NCBI GenBank assembly: GCA_004193285.1
Contig: SECP01000013.1
Location: forward strand, 1 to 64,000
Reading direction: 5' to 3'
Length of the DNA stretch: 64,000 bases
Origin: Myxococcales bacterium
Lineage (GTDB): Bacteria > Myxococcota_A > Polyangia > Polyangiales > Polyangiaceae
Positions 23,938 to 32,512 of the stretch are shown in pieces. The translations under genes were made by a program, and so were the position numbers. The notes beneath the pieces were generated by a model. That model was not told where the DNA came from. It ran no database searches and saw nothing but the letters and a program-made list of their open reading frames with translations. Position 1 is the first letter of the stretch, and the number at the start of each line of letters is the position of its first letter.

Positions 23938-25437
23938 ATGTCACTCAGCACCGGCGACATCATCGACGCCAAGTATCGCATCATCCGCCTCATCGGCGAG
24001 GGCGGCATGGGCGCCGTGTACGAGGGCGAGAACATGCGCATCCATCGCCGGGTGGCGATCAAGGTGCTGCACGCCGGTATCGCCCAAACCGGCGAGGCCA
24101 TCGCGCGCTTCGAGCGCGAGGCGCAAGCCGCCGGGCGCATCGGCTCCGAGCACATCGTGGAGGTTCTGGACCTCGGGACGCTGCCGGCCGGCGACCGCTA
24201 CATGGTCATGGAGTTCATGGACGGCGACGCGCTGTCCAGCCGCATCCGCAGCCGCGGCCGGCTCTCACCGGCAGAGGTTTACCCGATCGTGCACCAGCTG
24301 CTGGAGGCGCTCGCCGCCGCGCACGGCGCCGGCATCATCCACCGGGACCTCAAGCCGGACAACGTGTACCTCCTCAAAAGCCGCGGCGGCAAGGCGGACT
24401 TCGTGAAGCTGCTGGACTTCGGCATCTCCAAGTTCAATCAGCTGAGCGGCGACAGCAGCTTCAGCATGACCCGCACCGGCGCGGTCATGGGCACGCCGTA
24501 TTACATGGCGCCGGAGCAGGCCAAGGGCGCGCGCGATCTCGATCACCGGGTGGACCTCTACGCGGCGGGCGTGATCCTGTACGAGGCGATCACGGGTGAG
24601 GTGCCGTTCAATGCGGACACCTTCAACGAGCTGCTCTTCAAGATCGTGCTGGAAACGGCGCGTCCCGTCGAGCAAGTGGTCCCCGGGCTGGACCCGAATT
24701 TCGCGGCTATCGTCAACAAGTCGATGGCCCGTGAGCCGGCCCATCGCTTTCAAAGCGCGCGTGAATTCCAGCAGTCGCTCGAGCAGTGGGCCGCCGGCGC
24801 AGGTCCGCAGTTTGCGGCTGCGCTCAACGCCTCCGCGCAAGCAGCGGGCGGCGCGCGCCCTCCGATGCCGAGCGCGGACTTTGGCGCGGTGGGTACCGGT
24901 CAGTATCCAGCCGCCCCCGGGCACACCCTCGGCACTGGTACGCCGGGCAATTGGGCCAACACCGGCGGTGTCGCGCCGGGAGCCTTCCCCAAGAAGAGTC
25001 ACACCGGCCTGTTCATCGCCCTCGGCGTGATGGCGTTGGTCGTAATCGGCGGCGGAGCGGCGCTCGCTTTCGGGCTCTCCAGCTCCAAAGAGGAAACCGC
25101 CGCGGCGGCCCGCGCCGAAGCCGAAAAGGTCGAGACCGAGAAGCGCACGGCCGCCGAGGCCGAGAAGGCCGCCCAGGAAAAGGCGGCCGCCGCCGCCGCC
25201 GAAGCGGAGAAGGCCAAGGCCGAAACCGAGCAGCTGAAGGGGGAGGCGGAGAGGGCCAAGGCCGCCGCCGCCGCCGCGGAAGCTGCCGCCGCGGCCAAGG
25301 TCGCCGGCGCCGCCGCGGCCGCTGCGCCGCGCGTCGCGGTCCGCCCCATCGCCAAACCGGAGCCTAAGCCCCCCGCAGCGCCGGCCCCGGCGCCCGCCGC
25401 CGCGTCCACCGGGCGCAAGATCCGCACGTCGCTGTGA
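23938..25437 (+). CDS. Membrane-anchored Ser/Thr protein kinase with Ala/Glu/Lys coiled coil
   Basis: The protein has 499 residues. The kinase domain (about 12-275) has glycine loop GEGGMGAVYEG, ATP lysine K42, HRDLKPDN (135-142), DFG (160-162) and APEQ, so it should be active. A Gly/Pro linker leads to one membrane segment, GLFIALGVMALVVIGGGAAL (about 360-380). After it comes an extracytoplasmic region of Ala/Glu/Lys repeats (EAEKAKAETEQLKGEAERAK), a predicted coiled coil, and an Ala/Pro tail ending RKIRTSL. The stop overlaps the queE start as GTGA. This is the second membrane-bound kinase in the window. Confidence 0.9.
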   Translation: MSLSTGDIIDAKYRIIRLIGEGGMGAVYEGENMRIHRRVAIKVLHAGIAQTGEAIARFEREAQAAGRIGSEHIVEVLDLGTLPAGDRYMVMEFMDGDALSSRIRSRGRLSPAEVYPIVHQLLEALAAAHGAGIIHRDLKPDNVYLLKSRGGKADFVKLLDFGISKFNQLSGDSSFSMTRTGAVMGTPYYMAPEQAKGARDLDHRVDLYAAGVILYEAITGEVPFNADTFNELLFKIVLETARPVEQVVPGLDPNFAAIVNKSMAREPAHRFQSAREFQQSLEQWAAGAGPQFAAALNASAQAAGGARPPMPSADFGAVGTGQYPAAPGHTLGTGTPGNWANTGGVAPGAFPKKSHTGLFIALGVMALVVIGGGAALAFGLSSSKEETAAAARAEAEKVETEKRTAAEAEKAAQEKAAAAAAEAEKAKAETEQLKGEAERAKAAAAAAEAAAAAKVAGAAAAAAPRVAVRPIAKPEPKPPAAPAPAPAAASTGRKIRTSL

Positions 25438-26159
25438 GCTCACGGGTTCCGGATCCAGAGGCCGGTGGCGGCAACGTGCTGCGCCTGTCGGAGGTGTTCG
25501 ACAGCCTTCAAGGTGAGGGCGTGAGCATGGGCAAGCCGTGCCGCTTCGTGCGGCTCGCGCTGTGCAACCTGCACTGCCACTACTGTGACACCAAATACAC
25601 GTGGGATTTCGAGCAGTTCGACTACGACTCGGAGGTGAGCGAGGCCTCCGTGGAGTCTCTCGCGCAGCAGCTGCGTGAAGCCCCCGCGCAGCACGTGGTG
25701 ATCACGGGCGGCGAGCCGCTGCTGCAGCAACGCGCGCTCGCGAAGGCGCTCGAGCGAGTGCCGGGCTCGCTCTTCATCGAGATCGAAACGAACGGCACGC
25801 GTGTGCCGCTACCGGCCCTGCTCGAGCGCGTCAACCAGTGGAACGTCTCGCCCAAGCTGTCGTCGGCGGGCGACCCCGAGTCGCTCCGCATCAAGCCGGA
25901 CGCGCTCGTCGCGCTGCGCGATACCGGGCGCGCTTACCTCAAGGTCGTCGTGACCACCGAGGCCGACCGCGACGAAGCCGAGCAGCTGCGCGAACGCTTC
26001 GGCTTCGAGCGGGACCGCACGTTGCTCATGCCCGAGGCGACCACTCCCGAGCAGCTAGAAGCGCGCTCGCCGCAGGTCGCGGCGTGGTCACAAGCGCTGA
26101 ATGTCCGCTTTTCGAGCCGTTTGCACGTCGCGCTCTGGGGCGGGCGCCGCGGAACGTGA
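25434..26159 (+). CDS. queE: 7-carboxy-7-deazaguanine synthase (radical SAM)
   Basis: The protein has 241 residues from GTG 25434. The cluster motif CNLHCHYC (C44, C48, C51) binds the radical [4Fe-4S]. The SLQGEG (25-30) and VITGGEPLL motifs and the WNVSPKLSSAG block are QueE signatures. It converts 6-carboxytetrahydropterin to CDG in preQ0/queuosine synthesis. queC, queD and queF are not in the window. It is translationally coupled to the upstream Ser/Thr kinase (GTGA), an unusual partnership. Confidence 0.92.
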   Translation: MSSRVPDPEAGGGNVLRLSEVFDSLQGEGVSMGKPCRFVRLALCNLHCHYCDTKYTWDFEQFDYDSEVSEASVESLAQQLREAPAQHVVITGGEPLLQQRALAKALERVPGSLFIEIETNGTRVPLPALLERVNQWNVSPKLSSAGDPESLRIKPDALVALRDTGRAYLKVVVTTEADRDEAEQLRERFGFERDRTLLMPEATTPEQLEARSPQVAAWSQALNVRFSSRLHVALWGGRRGT

Positions 26160-26162
26160 CTC

Positions 26163-26804
26163 ATGCGCGCCAAGCTCTCGCTCGCCGCACTCGCGCTGTT
26201 CTGCGTGGCGATGCTGGCGGGAGCGCTGACGTACCCGGGCGGTAGCTGGCTTCATCCACGCAGCACCGGGTTCTCAATCGTAGAAAACTTCTGGTGCGAC
26301 CTGATGCGCCGCCCTGCTCACAATGGGGCTCCGAACCCGTTTGCCCCCTGGTTAGGGACGCTCGGCTTCGCCGCAATGGGCGCGGCGCTGGCGCCGTTCT
26401 GGCTGGAGGTGTCCCGGCTACTGCCGGCGCGTCGCGCCCAGTTCGTGCGCGGGGCGGGGGTGGTGTCCGCGGTCTGCACCGCGTTGGTGGCGCTGTTCCC
26501 GTCGGACCGATTTCCGCATCTTCATCCGCCGATCGTGATCAGCGCCGGCACTTTGGGCTTCGCGTGCGGGGTCTTGACCGGCGGCTTCGCGCTCGCACAG
26601 AGGCGCCGCTTTCCGGTGTTCGCGTACGCATCGTTCGCGCTCCTCCTGGCCGCTAGCGCCAACTTGGTACTGTACGTGCGGGCCGTCTACTTCCGAGCCG
26701 CGGAGACCCTCGCCCTGCCGGTCGCGCAGAAGCTCGCCACGCTAGGCTTGTTGGTGTGGATGGTGGCGGGCCTGCGCGCTAGCGCAAGTCGCCCCAAACC
26801 GTGA
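26163..26804 (+). CDS. DUF998-like integral membrane protein
   Basis: The protein has 213 residues with about six hydrophobic segments. The N-terminal pattern TYPGGSWLHPRSTGFSIVEN followed by FWCDLM is typical of DUF998-like membrane proteins. Other segments are LGTLGFAAMGAALAPFWLEV, VSAVCTALVALFPSD, VISAGTLGFACGVLTGGFAL and FALLLAASANLVLYV. It follows queE after 3 bp and probably ends that transcript. Its 3' end overlaps the convergent sulfatase-fold gene by 26 bp. Its function is not established. Confidence 0.75.
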   Translation: MRAKLSLAALALFCVAMLAGALTYPGGSWLHPRSTGFSIVENFWCDLMRRPAHNGAPNPFAPWLGTLGFAAMGAALAPFWLEVSRLLPARRAQFVRGAGVVSAVCTALVALFPSDRFPHLHPPIVISAGTLGFACGVLTGGFALAQRRRFPVFAYASFALLLAASANLVLYVRAVYFRAAETLALPVAQKLATLGLLVWMVAGLRASASRPKP

Positions 26805-29064
26805 GCGCGGCCAACGTCTCCGGGTTCAGCTCGGCGCGCACGCGCGGCCCGAGCGGCGCGGCCCGACGCGCGTCCGCCGCCACCGCGTCGAACGTCGCGA
26901 GCCACAGCGCACGAGCGGCGCTCGGGCGCTGGTCGAGGGCGTCGTTGATGCACGCCGGGTCGATGTCGGAGGCGCACAATCGCGGCGTCTTTCCGACCGC
27001 CCCGCGCAGCAGCCAGGCCCCGAGCCGCGCCGAATAGTCCCGATCCGCGGAGGCCACGTCCACGTCCCCGGTGAGCGCCGCGACTCCGCTGGCGCGCGCG
27101 AACAAATCGCCCCCTGCGCCGGGAGGGGCCTCCAAGCCGAACGCGCGAGCGACCGTGAACGCGACCTGCGCGGACGTCGTCGGCAGCGTTACCTCCTTGC
27201 CGGCCAGCGCATCACTGGGAAAGCGAACCAGGAGTGGCAGCAGCAGGCGATCCTCCGTCAGGGGTGCGAGCGGCTCGAAGGGGATCTCCGGACCGCTACC
27301 GAGCCCGACGTCCGACGTGACGACGAGGAGCGTGTCGTCCCACGCGCCTTTGGCCTTGAGCATCGCAACCAGCTTGGCGAGCGCGGCGTCCTGTTTGGCG
27401 AGCGCGGCGTCGTGCAGCGCGCGGAGCCGGATCCAGTCGTCCTCGCCGATCTTGCGCGCCGCCTTCTTGGCCTTGTCGCGCAGCGCGCCGAGGATGATAC
27501 CGCCTCGTCGTGGATCCAAAATTCCGTTGTATTCCGCCGGCTTGAGCAAGGCGGCCTCTTCGCGCGTCAAGTCCCAGGGGGGATGGCCACCGCGCAGCTG
27601 CACGACCACGAGCTGGGGCGCGGTGCCGCCGGCCGCGAGCTCCCGTTCCAGAAACGACTGCGCGCGGCTCAACGGCTCGGTCGCGGGAACATCCGCGACC
27701 GGCGAAAACGTCTCGAATACGTCGAAGCCGACGTTGAGGCCGAACGGTTCGAAGCCCGTCGGCACGCCCGTGAACAGCGCGGTGCGGCCGCCGGCCTCCT
27801 TGAGCGTCTCTGCCAGCGTGGAGAGCTTGGCGCGCAGCTTGTCACCTGGCCTCTCGATGCCGTGCACGGCCGGCGTGACCCCGGAGACGAGCGAAGCAAA
27901 GGAAGCGCCGGGGACGCTGGAAGGCGCGCGGTGCGCGCTGAACACGGCCGAGTGCTTGGCCAGCTCCGCGAGCGCGGGCATCGAAGCGGTGGGACCCCAC
28001 GGCGGGATCCGTCCGCGGTCGACCGAGGAGAGCACGACCATGACCACGGTCCGGGCCGGGGGCACCTGAGGCAGCTCCGCGCTCGCACGACTGATGATCG
28101 GATCACCGAACACGATGCGGCCGCCGCGCGTCCCTTCCACCGCGCGGAGCTCCAGGCCCACCACCTCCCCGGCCGCCGGCGAAAGGTCGAGCGAGAGCGG
28201 CACGAAGCTCCCGCCGTCCCCGCCACTCACCTTGCGCGTGGACAGTACCCGGGGCGTCTTTTCATCGCTCACCAGCGCCACCTCCGCGGTGCCGCGGCCA
28301 CTGCCCCAGAAGCCGAGCCCGAGCCGCAGCTTCGCGTCGGGCGAGGGCCGCATGAAGCACCTCACGACGCTGGGAGGCCGGAGCACGATCGAGCGCTTGG
28401 GCACGCCGTCCAGCACCACGTCGCTCACGACATCCGCGAGTGTCGGCGCGGCGTAGCTCTCACCGCTCTTCAGCGGCGGCCCCACTCGCACCCAATCCAA
28501 GTCCGCAATCGGCTCCTTCGAAGCTCGGGGCGCTCCCGAGAAGCGCAACGTGAGGCGGTGGCGGCCCCGAGGCAGCGCGGCGGCCGCGGCCGTGAAGTTG
28601 AGGCTCCGGGTCTCGCCGGTAGCAAGCTTTTGAGCGCCGAGGCGCTTGTCGTCCACCGTGACGTAGAGCCACTTCGCCAGCAACGGGTGCACCCGCACCG
28701 TCACGGACACGCTGTCCATCGGCTCGTCGAGCCAGAAATCCAGCAAGGTCTCACGCGAGAAGAGACGCTCGAAGCGATCGCCGCCGCGGTCGATGGAGGG
28801 CGGCGCCTCCGCCAGCGCGGACGCGAAGCCGCGAGCGGGCAGCTGCGTACCGCCGAAATCCAGCAGCCGCCCGCGGTGCTCGACCTCGCAGCGGGGCAGC
28901 TCCTTCAAGAGGTCGATGCGCTCGGCGGCGAGCGCCTTACTCGGCGCAGCCGCGGCGGGGGGAGCCGCGGTCTTTTCTCCTCCGCGAGCAGCGGGCGCCT
29001 CGTCGCGGCTGCAGCTCACGATCGCGAGACCAAGCCCCACGAGCGCGGTGATGCGTCGCCTCAC
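26779..29064 (-). CDS. Sulfatase/alkaline-phosphatase-fold lipoprotein, active site degenerate
   Basis: The protein has 761 residues from GTG 29064 (GTGA overlap with the upstream gene). MRRRITALVGLGLAIVSC is a lipoprotein signal (Cys18). Residues about 60-330 form beta-sandwich-like regions (VSVTVRVHPLLAKWLYVTVD). From about 340 a sulfatase-like domain follows: TVVMVVLSSVDRGRIPPWGP, MPALAELAKHSAVFSAHRAP, FASLVSGVTPAVHGI and DDTLLVVTSDVGLGSG. Sulfatases need a Cys/Ser-x-Pro-x-Arg nucleophile and metal-binding Asp pairs. Here the loop is APSSVPGASFASL without the arginine and the first metal motif is SSVDRG, so catalysis is doubtful. It ends a six-gene operon. Confidence 0.75.
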   Translation of the reverse strand: MRRRITALVGLGLAIVSCSRDEAPAARGGEKTAAPPAAAAPSKALAAERIDLLKELPRCEVEHRGRLLDFGGTQLPARGFASALAEAPPSIDRGGDRFERLFSRETLLDFWLDEPMDSVSVTVRVHPLLAKWLYVTVDDKRLGAQKLATGETRSLNFTAAAAALPRGRHRLTLRFSGAPRASKEPIADLDWVRVGPPLKSGESYAAPTLADVVSDVVLDGVPKRSIVLRPPSVVRCFMRPSPDAKLRLGLGFWGSGRGTAEVALVSDEKTPRVLSTRKVSGGDGGSFVPLSLDLSPAAGEVVGLELRAVEGTRGGRIVFGDPIISRASAELPQVPPARTVVMVVLSSVDRGRIPPWGPTASMPALAELAKHSAVFSAHRAPSSVPGASFASLVSGVTPAVHGIERPGDKLRAKLSTLAETLKEAGGRTALFTGVPTGFEPFGLNVGFDVFETFSPVADVPATEPLSRAQSFLERELAAGGTAPQLVVVQLRGGHPPWDLTREEAALLKPAEYNGILDPRRGGIILGALRDKAKKAARKIGEDDWIRLRALHDAALAKQDAALAKLVAMLKAKGAWDDTLLVVTSDVGLGSGPEIPFEPLAPLTEDRLLLPLLVRFPSDALAGKEVTLPTTSAQVAFTVARAFGLEAPPGAGGDLFARASGVAALTGDVDVASADRDYSARLGAWLLRGAVGKTPRLCASDIDPACINDALDQRPSAARALWLATFDAVAADARRAAPLGPRVRAELNPETLAALTVWGDLR

Positions 29065-32000
29065 GGTGAACCAGCAGGCGCGGGCGTGCTCGCCCCAGCC
29101 GAAGCCAGCGTGCGCTGGCCGAGCTTGATCGTAACCGTTTGAGGGGCGGTGTCGCCCAGGGTCACTGCGTGGTCACCCGGCGGCAGCGGAACCCGGCGCG
29201 CCGGACCCATGCCCAGGTACTCGCCATCCACCCGGATCGCGGTGCCCTCCGGCACTGCGATCTCGAGCAGCCCATGGCCGTTCGGCACGTCCGTACCCGG
29301 GGGTAACGGAGCGTCGGAGGCGGTGATCTGCAGCTTGCTTACCGCGGCCGCGGGGGCCGCCGATGGGGCCGGAACTGGCGTCGGGCTGGGCGCCGGCACT
29401 TCCGCGGCGGCGGCCGGCTGCTCGCGGGGGGGCTCCGCGCTGCCGAACAGCTTGGTCACCCCGATGTACGAGATGCCGGCTGCGAGCGCCGCGAGCACGA
29501 TGGTTTTGACGAGACCGCCGCCCTCGGGCTCCGCGGCGGGCGCGGGCGTGGGAGGCTTGGCCTTGGCCGGCGCCGGTGCGCTTGCGGGAGCGCGCGGCGC
29601 GGCCTGAGGCGGCTGCGTGGACGCGTCAGAGAGCGCCTTGGCGTCGGCGAGGGAGAGCGTCTTGGTAAACGGCTTCTCCGGCGCGCTCGGCGGCTTTGTT
29701 TCCTCCGCCGCCGCAAGCTCCGCAGGGGCTTTGACCTCGGCCAGCGGCAGCGTTCGACCGAGAGGCGGCCGCTCCTCTTCGGCGACGGCCGGGGCGGGGG
29801 TGTCCAGCAGCGCTCGAGCGAGCGGGTCGTCCACCTCGAGCGCCGGTGCGGCGGGAGAAGCCGCCGGACGCGGCGGCTCCGCCACCGCCTCGACCGGCGA
29901 CTGAGCCGGCGACGACGACGCCGCTTCCGCGACTGGGCCGGCCTCTTCGATCGCTCTTTCGTCGGCGATCGCGGCTAGCGCGGCGGCAGCCTCGTTGCCG
30001 GCGCTGCCGAGCGTCTCCGCGCGGAGCTCCGGGCGATGGCCGCGCTCGACCGGCACGGAGGCTCCTGGAGGCTCGAGGTCCTCGGCAGCAGGCGGGGCCG
30101 ACGACGAGTTGAGCGTCTTGCGCAGCGGATCCTCCGACCGTTTGAGCGGAGGCTGAGCGGCCACTTCCGGCGGAGCCGCGCTCGGCTCGATCTGAAACGA
30201 GAACCAGCCCGCATCCGCCGATTCCAGCTCTTTGTCCGGCGGCTGCGAGTAGATCGCGGGCGGGCGGCGCTGGGAGACGGGCGGCTCTTCTGGCGCGACC
30301 GGCTCGACCAGCGCGGGCTCGGCGGGCGCGGGCGCGAGCTCCGGCTCGGGAAGGGGGAGCTCGGTCGGGCGCAGCTCGGTCGGGGGCGGGACCCGAGTCT
30401 GTGAAATGTCTTCGATTCCGCCGGCGGTCTCGACCAGCAGGATACCGCCGCGACGAGCGAAGTCCGACAGCACCGCCTCCAGCAGGCGCGCGGGAGCGCG
30501 GCCGCTGGTGAGTAGGTCGCGCGGGGACGCGCCAGTGAGCAGCTCGCGCAGGAGACCTTGGGCGGGCTCGGGCGTGCACTCCAGGTAACCGGAGACGCGT
30601 GCGGTGTCGAAAGCGACCCGCGTCACGCTGGCGAGCGCGCCCGCGCTCAGCGTCTTCTGCGCGGCGCGAGCCCGCGCGACCGGCGCCGCGAGCTGTTCGT
30701 GCAGCGTGCCCGAGAGCTCCGCCCGGCACGGCGAGGAATCTGGCTCGATCACGAAGCGGCCCGCGCTCACACCGAGGAGCATCGAAAGCACGGCCTCGCC
30801 GCGCTCGAAGCTGCCGTCGCTCGCGCTGCGGATGGCCGTGCGCGGCGCGCCGCTGCGGATTTGCACCTCGTACAGGTAGGAAGAATCCCTAATACTTACG
30901 CGCAGATCGCGCTTTACTCGGGACGCCAGCTCGAGCACCAAGCGCGGGGTCAGGCCGTCCAAGCGCCCCCGCACCTCGCCGCCGCTGGCCACGCGTTGCT
31001 CCACGCGCGCGCGGGGCCTCAGCACCTCCCGCAGCCGCTCCACGACCGTCGATGCGGCCGCTTCTTTGCGCAGGTAGCCATCGGCGTCGCCGCCCAGCTC
31101 GCGCACACGCTGCAGCAAGTCTTCTTTCCACGACAGCAAGATCACCGGCACGTCGCGCACCGCGACGTCTCGCTTGATCTCGGCGCAGAGCGAGAAGCCG
31201 TCGAGCTTCGGCATCAAGACGTCGCTCACGACCAGGTCCGGCCACAACGCGGTCGTGAGCTCGAAGGCGCGCTCGCCGTCGTGCGCTTCGAACACCTCGG
31301 CGCCGACCGCTTTGAGGATCCCGCTCAAGAACCACACCACCGCCGGATCGTCATCCGCCACCACGACGCGGCGACCGCGCAGCGAGACGCCCTCCCCGGC
31401 ACGGCCGTCCTTGGCTCCGCGTTCTCCGACCCGGCGATCGTCGCTCCACGGAGCCAGGGGCACCGCGCCCTCGGGGCCCGTCTGCTCGAAGCGTACCGCG
31501 CCATCCGAGCGCAGCGTCACCAGCTCGCGGAGGCGAGCGACCGCGCCCCAAACCGCGCTCATGACGTCCGTGCCTTCGCCGAAGCCGACGCTCGCGGTCC
31601 GCGTCGCCGGGTCCACGGACTCCACCAAGCCTCGGCGCAGCTCCGTCGCGATGCGGTCCACGAGCTGGCTGACGTTGATGTCGCCCAGCGCCTCGCGCTG
31701 GTGCACCTGAGGGCTGTCGGTGTCGCGCAGCTCCAGCAAGGTGCGACGCAGCACGTCGGGGCTGACCGGCTTGGGCAGCACGCGCGCGGCGCCCAGCCCG
31801 ATGAACGTCGTCGACAGCTCCGGGCTCGAAAAGTCGCCGACCACGACGATCGGCACCGGCTCGACGGCTTGGTCCTTGATGAACAGCTCGACGAGCTCGC
31901 GTGCCCCTTTGCGATCGGCGTCGATGACCGTGACGTCCGGACCCGACACCCGCGAGAGCTCGCGCGCCTTACCGAGGTCCTCGGTCTGCGACACCCGCAT

Positions 32001-32459
32001 GTCGCCGTGCGCCGAGAGCAGCTCCGCGAGCGACGGCGCCCCGAACACCAGGACGCTCAGAGGGAAATCCGGCGCCGGAGCGCTGGCCGGCACGGAGGGA
32101 GCGGGCGGGCGAATGGACACCTTGGCCCCCAAAACCAGGGAGGGCAGCAGGTCCAAGGCGCGCCCTATGTCCGCCAAATCACTGGCTGCCGGGCCGCCCC
32201 GGGCGACTCGTCGCAACGTCTTTTCGGCCTCCAGCAGCGCCTCCGCGACGCTGGCGAAGCCGAGGACCCGGGCGGCGGAGCCGAGCGCGTGCAGCCGCCG
32301 CAGCAGGCCGTTGATACGCCCCGCGTCTCGCGGCTGGTCTTCCACCGCCCGCAGAGCGGCGCGCAGCACCTCCAGGCGTCGCGGCAGGCTGGCGACGAAA
32401 TCGCCGCGGGCACCGGACATTCGGGCTTGCTCGTCTTGTGCGGGAGGCGCCCCGATCAT
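29061..32459 (-). CDS. Multi-domain signalling protein: HPt, two receivers, PATAN/DUF4388-like region, TM, PEGA
   Basis: The protein has 1132 residues from ATG 32459; ATG 32420 (residue 14) is an alternative. An HPt-like helix bundle covers 18-90, with H57 in RRLHALGSAARVLG. A first receiver-like domain covers 135-245 (D180, K230). A canonical receiver covers 363-480 (D369-D371, phospho-acceptor D413 in VSDVLMPKLDG, S443, K465). A PATAN/DUF4388-like region follows (GRLDGLTPRLVLELASRVKR). A long acidic Pro/Ala-rich linker leads to a membrane segment (IVLAALAAGISYIGVTKLF) and a C-terminal PEGA domain (IRVDGEYLGMGPARRVPLPP). It looks like a phosphorelay hub tethered to the envelope. No kinase domain is present. 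Confidence 0.8.
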   Translation of the reverse strand: MIGAPPAQDEQARMSGARGDFVASLPRRLEVLRAALRAVEDQPRDAGRINGLLRRLHALGSAARVLGFASVAEALLEAEKTLRRVARGGPAASDLADIGRALDLLPSLVLGAKVSIRPPAPSVPASAPAPDFPLSVLVFGAPSLAELLSAHGDMRVSQTEDLGKARELSRVSGPDVTVIDADRKGARELVELFIKDQAVEPVPIVVVGDFSSPELSTTFIGLGAARVLPKPVSPDVLRRTLLELRDTDSPQVHQREALGDINVSQLVDRIATELRRGLVESVDPATRTASVGFGEGTDVMSAVWGAVARLRELVTLRSDGAVRFEQTGPEGAVPLAPWSDDRRVGERGAKDGRAGEGVSLRGRRVVVADDDPAVVWFLSGILKAVGAEVFEAHDGERAFELTTALWPDLVVSDVLMPKLDGFSLCAEIKRDVAVRDVPVILLSWKEDLLQRVRELGGDADGYLRKEAAASTVVERLREVLRPRARVEQRVASGGEVRGRLDGLTPRLVLELASRVKRDLRVSIRDSSYLYEVQIRSGAPRTAIRSASDGSFERGEAVLSMLLGVSAGRFVIEPDSSPCRAELSGTLHEQLAAPVARARAAQKTLSAGALASVTRVAFDTARVSGYLECTPEPAQGLLRELLTGASPRDLLTSGRAPARLLEAVLSDFARRGGILLVETAGGIEDISQTRVPPPTELRPTELPLPEPELAPAPAEPALVEPVAPEEPPVSQRRPPAIYSQPPDKELESADAGWFSFQIEPSAAPPEVAAQPPLKRSEDPLRKTLNSSSAPPAAEDLEPPGASVPVERGHRPELRAETLGSAGNEAAAALAAIADERAIEEAGPVAEAASSSPAQSPVEAVAEPPRPAASPAAPALEVDDPLARALLDTPAPAVAEEERPPLGRTLPLAEVKAPAELAAAEETKPPSAPEKPFTKTLSLADAKALSDASTQPPQAAPRAPASAPAPAKAKPPTPAPAAEPEGGGLVKTIVLAALAAGISYIGVTKLFGSAEPPREQPAAAAEVPAPSPTPVPAPSAAPAAAVSKLQITASDAPLPPGTDVPNGHGLLEIAVPEGTAIRVDGEYLGMGPARRVPLPPGDHAVTLGDTAPQTVTIKLGQRTLASAGASTPAPAGSP

Positions 32460-32512
32460 GCCTCGGCCGTACCACACACGAGGGTGAAGGCCGAATTTTC
32501 GAGGCTTTGCCG

